DNA of 64,000 nucleotides from Pomphorhynchus laevis (taxonomy: Eukaryota > Acanthocephala > Palaeacanthocephala > Echinorhynchida > Pomphorhynchidae), in the NCBI GenBank assembly GCA_012934845.2, contig WNNJ02000029.1:124001-188000 (forward strand). The letters are read 5' to 3'. The position numbers and the translations under genes are program-made. A model generated the notes under the pieces. That model was not told where the DNA came from. It worked only from the letters and a program-made list of their open reading frames with translations, and searched no databases. Shown here in pieces: positions 57,950-64,000 of the stretch. The first letter of the stretch is position 1; every line of letters begins with the position of its first letter.

Positions 57950-58790
57950 GTATGTTATGTAACTTTTCACAAATATCCCGTTGTTAGAGGCGATACAGTT
58001 TGCATCGGAATAACTTGTAGATACAGAGTCTGAAAAGCATTCGTTTTTTGGAGATTATGTTCATTTGCTCAAATTATGTACTCAAACATTTACTTTTTAA
58101 TTGATTGTGTTGAATGGATTTCCTTGATGTTAATTTGAATGCTGATTATGGTAAAATTGTAACGACTGTTTACAGGAATTAAACAGTCAGAAATTTCTGT
58201 ATTTATATATTTTGACAAAGAGAGCAAAGAGAGGCACATCTGGCCGTTTGAACTGATGATCCACGGTAATCGTAAGATTAATAATATTAAAAACTTCAGT
58301 TGCAATTTTTTGTTTCTGTCTGGATGATAGCAGGTAGATATTGAAGATTTTACTTTAAAACAAATAACTAAACTATGCCCACTACGCTTTTCGTTAATAA
58401 ATAGGGTTTCTAAAGTAAATGTCTTATTAGTAAAAATAGTAACTTTGCATTATTAACATTTTTCTCATGTAAATAATTAAACTTTACTCACTAAACGAAC
58501 AATTTAATAAAAAAATTCGACTTTTAAATATATAAAACTTCCTTTGATTTCCTGGTTTCAAATATTCCCAAGTTTAAATAAATATTCCCTAGTTTAAAAA
58601 CTTTCCTAGTTTTAAAGATTTAAAACTTCCCTTGATCCATGAATATATAACAACTGAGTGTTGTAAAGTGATTGACTACTGATTTTATATTTTTTAAAGC
58701 TTGACCTTATTGTTTCTGTAGCTTGTCAATCTCAGACGATGGCCTCTTTGAAATGTCAAGACCTAAGCGCATTTTTAAGAAAAGTGACAA
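57950..58790 (+). mobile_element. Canonical PLE fragment P4 with tail
   Basis: Plus strand. LFTNIPLLEAIQFASE then HSFFGDYVHLLKLCTQTFTF (about 57970-58100) is the conserved reverse-transcriptase motif A region of canonical PLEs. Directly after an internal deletion, DVNLNADYGKIVTTVYRN (about 58120-58180) matches the post-palm segment. Further downstream, at about 58730-58775, CAGACGATGGCCTCTTTGAA then ATGTCAAGACC looks like a degraded PLE tail. Motifs B and C are missing. Confidence 0.7.
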
Positions 58791-58999
58791 ACAAATTTTG
58801 ATAATAAGAGGATTAAAAGATTTATATTTCATACTTCGATCAAGCACTGTACAAAAAATTGTACATTAAATGTAATATAAAATTGTATTTAAAATTTAAT
58901 ATAAAATTTGATGTTGGTCCTCCCTCATCGACCGTGGTGGCAGAGGGTTATTATTTTAAATAAATGATCTCAGATTAATTTTGTATTTTAGAGATAATG

Positions 59000-60900
59000 G
59001 TGGATATTATAATATCAATCAAATCAGCTAACTGAGTCCACATATTTTATACTGTCTAAATTAAAAACAATGATAAATAAATTTAAATGATATAAAAAGT
59101 CAAAATTCAAAATAAAAGTCAATTTTTATGAACTCACTAATAAATAATATACGATTTATTAGAATAAAAACTAAAGGTCATCAGAAGAAAAAGCTTTGTT
59201 ATCATATTTCGGCTCCTATCCCTAGGCATATCTGTATTCCTATACATATCAGCAGTGCCAAATACATGCTAATAACGTATTTACTCTGATAAAACTATCT
59301 AGTATTTTATTCTAATACAAAGTATATTATTTAATATCCATCCATAAAAATTTGCCGCTAATTGTTTTGAATTCATTTTTAATATTATTGTGTTGATTTA
59401 TATATTTTACTATTTTCTGCTTGATGTTATTTTTATAGTAACCTAGTTTAAAATATGCATCTATTAAATTATTTAAATGATTTTGAAGAAAGCCAATATC
59501 GTTACAAATTGTTGCAATTCTTAAAATTTCATTATTTAATGTATTATATTTTATATTAATGGTATGCATGAATGCTCATGCAAAAATATGTTTCTTGTAA
59601 ATTTAAATATGTCATCTTTACGATATAAATTAATATTAGTTTTAGTTAATGTTAATGTTAATGATTTTGAAGAAAGCTGATATTATTACATATTAACATT
59701 TATTGTCCGATTTATATTTATATTGCCCATATTATATTATAATAATTGTCTATATAACAATTTATCAATTGACAATTTAATTTTAGATTTTAAAAAATTT
59801 TACTCAGATTTTTAGATTTATTTAAGCTTGCGCTATTAATCTGCAGAATTAAAATAAGAATTAAAGTCATTATAAAATGCGTTGTAAATTTTATTGTTAT
59901 TGTTATTATTATATTGTCTATACTTATATCTAAATTAGAAGAAAGACGGCAAAAACCATCGCAAAATTTATTTAATTGAATATTTCGATGCCTAGCTGAA
60001 GGCATCGAAATATTCAATTAAATAAATTTTGCGATGGTTTTTGCCATCTTTCTTCTAATTTAAATGTTATCACACCGCCACATTTCTAATTCAAATTAAA
60101 TTTATACTTATATCCTTTTGCTAGCATTTTTATTAATTCACTATTTCAATTAATTATAGAGTATGGATACATATATGTTCATTTATCTTAATGTATATTT
60201 TCTATTGTTATTATTAACATTTATTGTACGATTATAGTATTTTGTATTACAATAACTGTCTATTATACAACTTAGCATATCATAGTCGTTAATTAATTTT
60301 TGATTTATTGAACAAATGATATCTTTAGAAAAACTTCTTATATTTACATAAAGATCTTTTAGCTTATTATCACTTAAAAGTTGTTTTAATATTTCTAATT
60401 GTTCATTTATATACATATCTTTTTTAATATTTTTAACTCTATTTTTCTTATTCCTTTTATCACCATGACTTCTTGGTTTGCGTTTAACCGGATTATTATA
60501 ATATAGTTGTTTATTATGTATTATACTACTTCTGCCAATTCCTTGTACCACGTCATTCAATCCTAATGGGTACATGGAATTAAGAGTTTTAATCCAAAAA
60601 TCTTCTTTTTCTAATAGTTTTTGATTTAATATTGATATGTTTTCTTCGATAATATGTTCTAAAATAAATAATTTACAGTTTTTAATATCATGTCCTATTA
60701 ATCTCATATGTTTATGAAATATAGTTTGACTATTATGCTGTATATTATATTTGTGTTACCTAAACCAAGTTTTTAACATTTGATATGTTTTTCCTATATA
60801 TTGCAATCCACATGTACATTGTATTAGATACACTACACCTGCGGTATTGCAGTTACAATTATTATTAATATTTAATGAAAAAAATTTGTTTATCGTATTA
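59000..60900 (-). mobile_element. Naiad-type PLE, copy N3
   Basis: Minus strand. It starts near 60890 with CNCNTAGVVYLIQCTCGLQY and IGKTYQMLKTWFR, then (60707-60183) MRLIGHDIKNCKLFILEHII, EDFWIKTLNSMYPLGLNDVV and the basic linker VKRKPRSHGDKRNKKNR. Most of the reverse transcriptase is deleted; the C-terminal segment returns at 59569-59327 (YNTLNNEILRIATICNDIGF). The tail follows to about 59000 and ends with ACTCAGTTAGCTGATTTGAT. A palindrome of another PLE's tails is inserted at 59931-60062. It preserves the full GIY-YIG N-terminus better than N2. Confidence 0.8.
59931..60062. repeat. 62-bp inverted pair of PLE tails
   Basis: Arms 59931-59992 and 60001-60062 match at 61 of 62 positions around the 8-nt loop TAGCTGAA. 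Each arm is the tail seen at 12268-12350: GGCATCGAAATATTCAATTA then TTTGCGATGGTTTTTGCC. The palindrome is inserted in the linker region of N3. Confidence 0.9.
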
Positions 60901-60904
60901 TTAA

Positions 60905-61630
60905 CAATACAATTATTATTCTACAATATATTTACTTAAATCTGATCTTATTAATTCTTTACTTTTAGAATTATTTAAAAGTCCGGCTATATTTATGTTA
61001 TCTATACATTTATTAATCAATTTTATGGTCAGTGTATATTTTCTATTGTTATTATTAACATTTATTGTCCGATTATAGTATTTAATATTACAATAACTGT
61101 ATATTATACAACTTAACCTATCAAAATCGTTAATTAATCTTTGATTTATTGAACAAATAATATTTTTAGGAAAACTTTTTATATTTACATAAAGATCTTT
61201 TAGCTTATTATCTCTCAAAAGTTATTTTAATATTTCTAATTGTTCATTTATATACATATCTTTTTTAATATTTTTAACTCTATTTTTTATTCCTTTTATC
61301 ACAATGACTTCTTGGTTTGCGTTTAACCGGATTATTATGTCGTTGTTTATTATTTACTATACTAATCCTACCAATTCCTTTTACTACGTCATTCAATCCT
61401 AATGGGTACATGGAATTAAGCGTTTTAATCTAAAAATCTTCTTTTCTAATAGTTTCTGATTTAATACTGACTTCTTTTCTTCGATAATATGTTCTAAAAT
61501 AAATAATTTACAGTATTCTATATCATGTTATATTAATCTCATATGTTTATGAAATATAGTTGACTATTATGCTGTATATTATATATGTGTTGCGTGAACC
61601 TAATTTTTAACTTTCAATACGTTATCATGT
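60905..61630 (-). mobile_element. Naiad-type PLE, copy N4 (GIY-YIG end and linker)
   Basis: Minus strand. From about 61600: residues of the GIY-YIG C-terminal half and the MYPLGLNDVV segment, with several frame changes, then a 100-codon frame (61218-60916), MRDNKLKDLYVNIKSFPKNI through NIAGLLNNSKSKELI. It stops at 60905, where copy N3 begins. It is 75-90% alike to N2 by eye, so the family has several independent insertions in this region. Confidence 0.7.
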
Positions 61631-61659
61631 TCTGAAATATGAAATTTTCTTAAACTCAA

Positions 61660-61860
61660 TATTATTTGATTATTAGATAATATACCACATTCTAAAATAA
61701 AAGATTAAAGTGGTCATCATGTTGGAAACACTATGTATTCAGTTTTCGGCTTCTTAATCCAAATACTTGGATACTTGGTAAGGTCAAATACTTCCTTGTG
61801 ATGTATTTCCTGAGAGTAATATCTTATTTTAACCAGATTATATTATTTGCTATACATTAA
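61660..61860 (-). repeat. Naiad-type tail remnant
   Basis: Weak but ordered match to the tail: GTCATCATGTTGGAAACACT, CAAATACTT, GATGTATTTCC and ATCTTATTTTAACCAG. Confidence 0.4.
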
Positions 61861-62099
61861 TTTTTTTGCGATTGGCATTGAAAAATCTAAATGTTTGAAA
61901 TTACATGCATTAAGATGTACCTATTTTATAGACATAAGCAGTCAACAAGGATGAAGACTTCAATAAAATATTAAATTGCTTAAATGTTATTACAATAAAC
62001 ATTTTATTTCAAAATTTAATTATATTAAATTATTTTATTTTTACAATTAAAAATAGTTTATTCATTTTAACAATTTTGAGAATTGTTTGAATTTTTATT

Positions 62100-62400
62100 T
62101 TTATAAATAAGAATTTTTTAAATTTAATTTTTATGAATTGTCTAATAAATAATGCACGATGTATATCCTTCGATACGATATATAAATTAAAAATAAAGAT
62201 AAATAAATCATAAATTATAAATAATGTTTTAAGATTCCATATAATGCATATTTATACAATGAAAGAATTATTAAAATTTAAAATAAAAATTATCTTTTGA
62301 GGAATAATATAATAATATAATAAAGATTAGAGGGGAATCTGGAGAAACTGCGATGTTATCTGGTTCCAGCCCCTATTCCTCAAATCTTATTACTTAAATA
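62100..62400 (-). repeat. Naiad-type tail, interrupted
   Basis: TTTTTATGAATTGTCTAATA (about 62130) and GGAGAAACTGCGATGTTATC then CCAGCCCCTATTCCTC (about 62340) match the tail; the 150 bp between are extra sequence. Confidence 0.55.
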
Positions 62401-62695
62401 TTATTTAAATTTTAACCCTATAATATCGTTATAATTTCCAGAATAAAAAATATATATTCTGCAATCATAAAATAATACTTTTTAAATTCACATGAACTCT
62501 ATGTAAAGGTCTTGATTCGTATCGAAAACGACAATTACGTCGTAAGAATTTTACATTACCACATTTTAAAAGTTAATTTCAACTTTAATTAAATTATATA
62601 AAAATTATTATGGAATTATTAAAAACAAAAGCTTAATGATTATTCAAATAAGTTGTTGATTTTAGTTCCTCCTTTAGTTCAATTAATTAGCTTAC

Positions 62696-63074
62696 TTCGT
62701 GTAATGTCTTTTGTTGCTTTAACAAGAGTTCGTTAAGTTCATTTGCTTGACGTTTCAGAATCTCTCTAGGATCGAGAAAGAACTTTTCCACAGATGAATT
62801 CATCTTTAATTATTAGCATTTTTGTAGAAATTATTTTTAATTCAATGTACCTTGCTGGACAATCGAAATACACTGCATCTCGTACGACAAATAATACAGC
62901 TATCTTTAAGCGCTGAACACCAACACATAATATGACATTAATTGATTTATAAAACATCAGACCGTGTTGACGAATGCATTGTTCGCATAACAAATGTCCA
63001 CAGGTTGTCGCGAAAAATTTAATCCTTGTGGATGGAATTAAATAACATACATTACAGTGAATCCAATCTGACAT
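62696..63074 (-). CDS. RNF212/Zip3-type RING gene, first three exons (partial or short form)
   Basis: Spliced on the minus strand: exon 1 63074-62963, exon 2 62912-62851, exon 3 62803-62696, with introns of 50 and 47 nt bounded by GT...AG. The product begins MSDWIHCNVCYL. The RING has C7-x2-C10-x14-C25-x-H27-x2-C30-x2-C33-x9-C43-x2-C46, and the start-to-first-Cys spacing is the same as in human RNF212. Exon 3 gives MNSSVEKFFLDPREILKRQA, then NELNELLLKQQKTLHE, matching the FF-containing segment and coiled coil after the RING in this family. These proteins are SUMO/ubiquitin-ligase-like factors that stabilise meiotic recombination sites. The sequence continues as GTAAGC (possible donor, then unseen exons) or, unspliced, ends two codons later at TAA, giving 96 residues. 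Family members are usually over 200 residues. Confidence 0.7.
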
Positions 63075-63650
63075 TATACAAAGTCACTTAACTGACACAA
63101 AATTTATGTTCATATTATTAAGAGGTATAAATTATTTGATATTTAAAATTATTAAAATATTAATATGAAATTAAAAAATGATGAATTTTTTAAAATGTAT
63201 GAATTCATATGTTAACAATATTTGAATTTTATGAATATAAAATTTAAATGCATATAATTATAAATATTAATGGTTATATATAAATATTAAATATAAATAA
63301 ATATTTAATATTTTTCTCCATTTTTTAGAAATTTAAACAATTTTTTAAACAAAATAATTCCTTAGCTGAAATAAAAACATACTTTTCTTGATAGCGATAA
63401 TTACTGATGCCGTAATTGATAATCAAATACTAAAATGATTTAATTCCAAACTAATATCGTTATCAAACACAAATTTACAACCTATCGATAAACATTTTCC
63501 ATTTGTTAAAAATATAGATAAAATTAATGAAATTTCGCGTAGTTTATTCAAAAATACGGTATACAAGTGTCTATAATACTCGTTTATATTTAATCAATTA
63601 AATGCTCATCTATATTTGAAATTATAATGTATACTATTAGGTAAAATTAT
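63075..63650. other. AT-rich upstream region of the RING gene
   Basis: No coding sequence and no clear promoter element. Confidence 0.4.
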
Positions 63651-63654
63651 TGAA

Positions 63655-63785
63655 AAGAACGGAGTAGTTCGGTTCGGACTGCCTCCACGATCCTACATCC
63701 GGAGCAGTAATTGACAATAAAAATATTATGTCACTTTAATTTTCTTTTTTCTTGTCAAGAAATTGTTGCTGTAATATATTAGATA
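63655..63785 (+). mobile_element. LINE 3' end, same family as 39.5-41.4 kb
   Basis: CGGACTGCCTCCACGATCC, TAATTGACAATAAAAATATT and CTTGTCAAGAAATTGTTG match the extreme 3' end of the minus-strand LINE at 39455-39580. Only about 130 bp were inserted. Confidence 0.7.
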
Positions 63786-64000
63786 AAATCCCGAAAAAGT
63801 CGATGATATTATTTAGTAAAATACTTGTTTTGTGCTCTCTAAGTGAATAAATATTGAAATGCTTTACAAATCAATATAAATTTGTTGTAACTACGAAATA
63901 ATATTAAATATTAATATCCCTTAATAAATACAATGCGTGAAATGAATAATGGCAGAGCGATTATAATCTTTTGAGGATTTTAAAGGATATAAATTTGTGT

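Noticed and set aside
62766-62850. Unspliced extension of the RING protein ending GKVLSRS
   Set aside because: It runs through both introns in the wrong frame and loses the last RING ligands; the spliced frame restores them and a family-like downstream segment.
39417-63490. A 23-bp string (ACAAATTTACAACCTATCGA and neighbours) near 39.4 and 63.5 kb as a LINE target site
   Set aside because: It lies downstream of the LINE in one place and 170 bp upstream in the other, so it does not fit a target-site role; perhaps an unrelated short repeat.

Overview
The window is a stretch of AT-rich, gene-poor animal chromosome, most likely from an arthropod, although the host cannot be fixed from sequence alone. 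Evidence for an animal: APE-type LINEs, Penelope-like retroelements (PLEs), a tRNA-derived SINE, an array of 148-bp satellite units, and a host-type gene with introns of about 50 nt. There are no operons, ribosome binding sites or CRISPR arrays. Most recognisable coding sequence is decayed transposon.

Layout. 0.7-6.2 kb is a pile of LINE fragments: an RLE-like element, a LINE 3' end flanked by a 19-bp direct repeat, a CR1/L2-like tail and two further LINE pieces. 6.2-9.2 kb holds an unrecognised open frame and local duplications. 9.5-10.26 kb is the satellite. 11.5-14.2 kb carries a duplicated dispersed repeat, PLE tails and a permuted-PLE 3' end. 16-18.2 kb and 21.6-28.6 kb hold more LINE copies. 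28.6-38.6 kb is almost solid PLE: canonical elements with a C-terminal GIY-YIG domain, interleaved with Naiad-type elements whose GIY-YIG domain lies N-terminal to the reverse transcriptase, plus one LTR-retrotransposon fossil. 39.5-41.4 kb is a LINE with endonuclease and reverse transcriptase. 52-53 kb and 58-61.6 kb hold further PLEs.

Two loci look like host genes. One (43587-44804, +) is an uninterrupted frame of 405 codons with a TATA box upstream; it encodes a Ser/Thr/Asn-rich protein with one N-terminal hydrophobic segment and 21 N-glycosylation sequons. I do not recognise its family. The other (63074-62696, -) is the 5' part of an RNF212/Zip3-type RING gene, spliced from three small exons. 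Two partial copies of its second and third exons lie 16 kb away at 46.2 and 47.1 kb. An exon-like segment at 52027-52212 may belong to a third gene.

Two patterns run through the window. PLE tails carry a hammerhead-like core (CTGAnGA, short hairpin, GAAA), often as back-to-back inverted pairs. Short near-perfect snap-back palindromes (arms 11-23 nt, loops of a few nt) sit at many of the places where transposon or gene fragments are broken.
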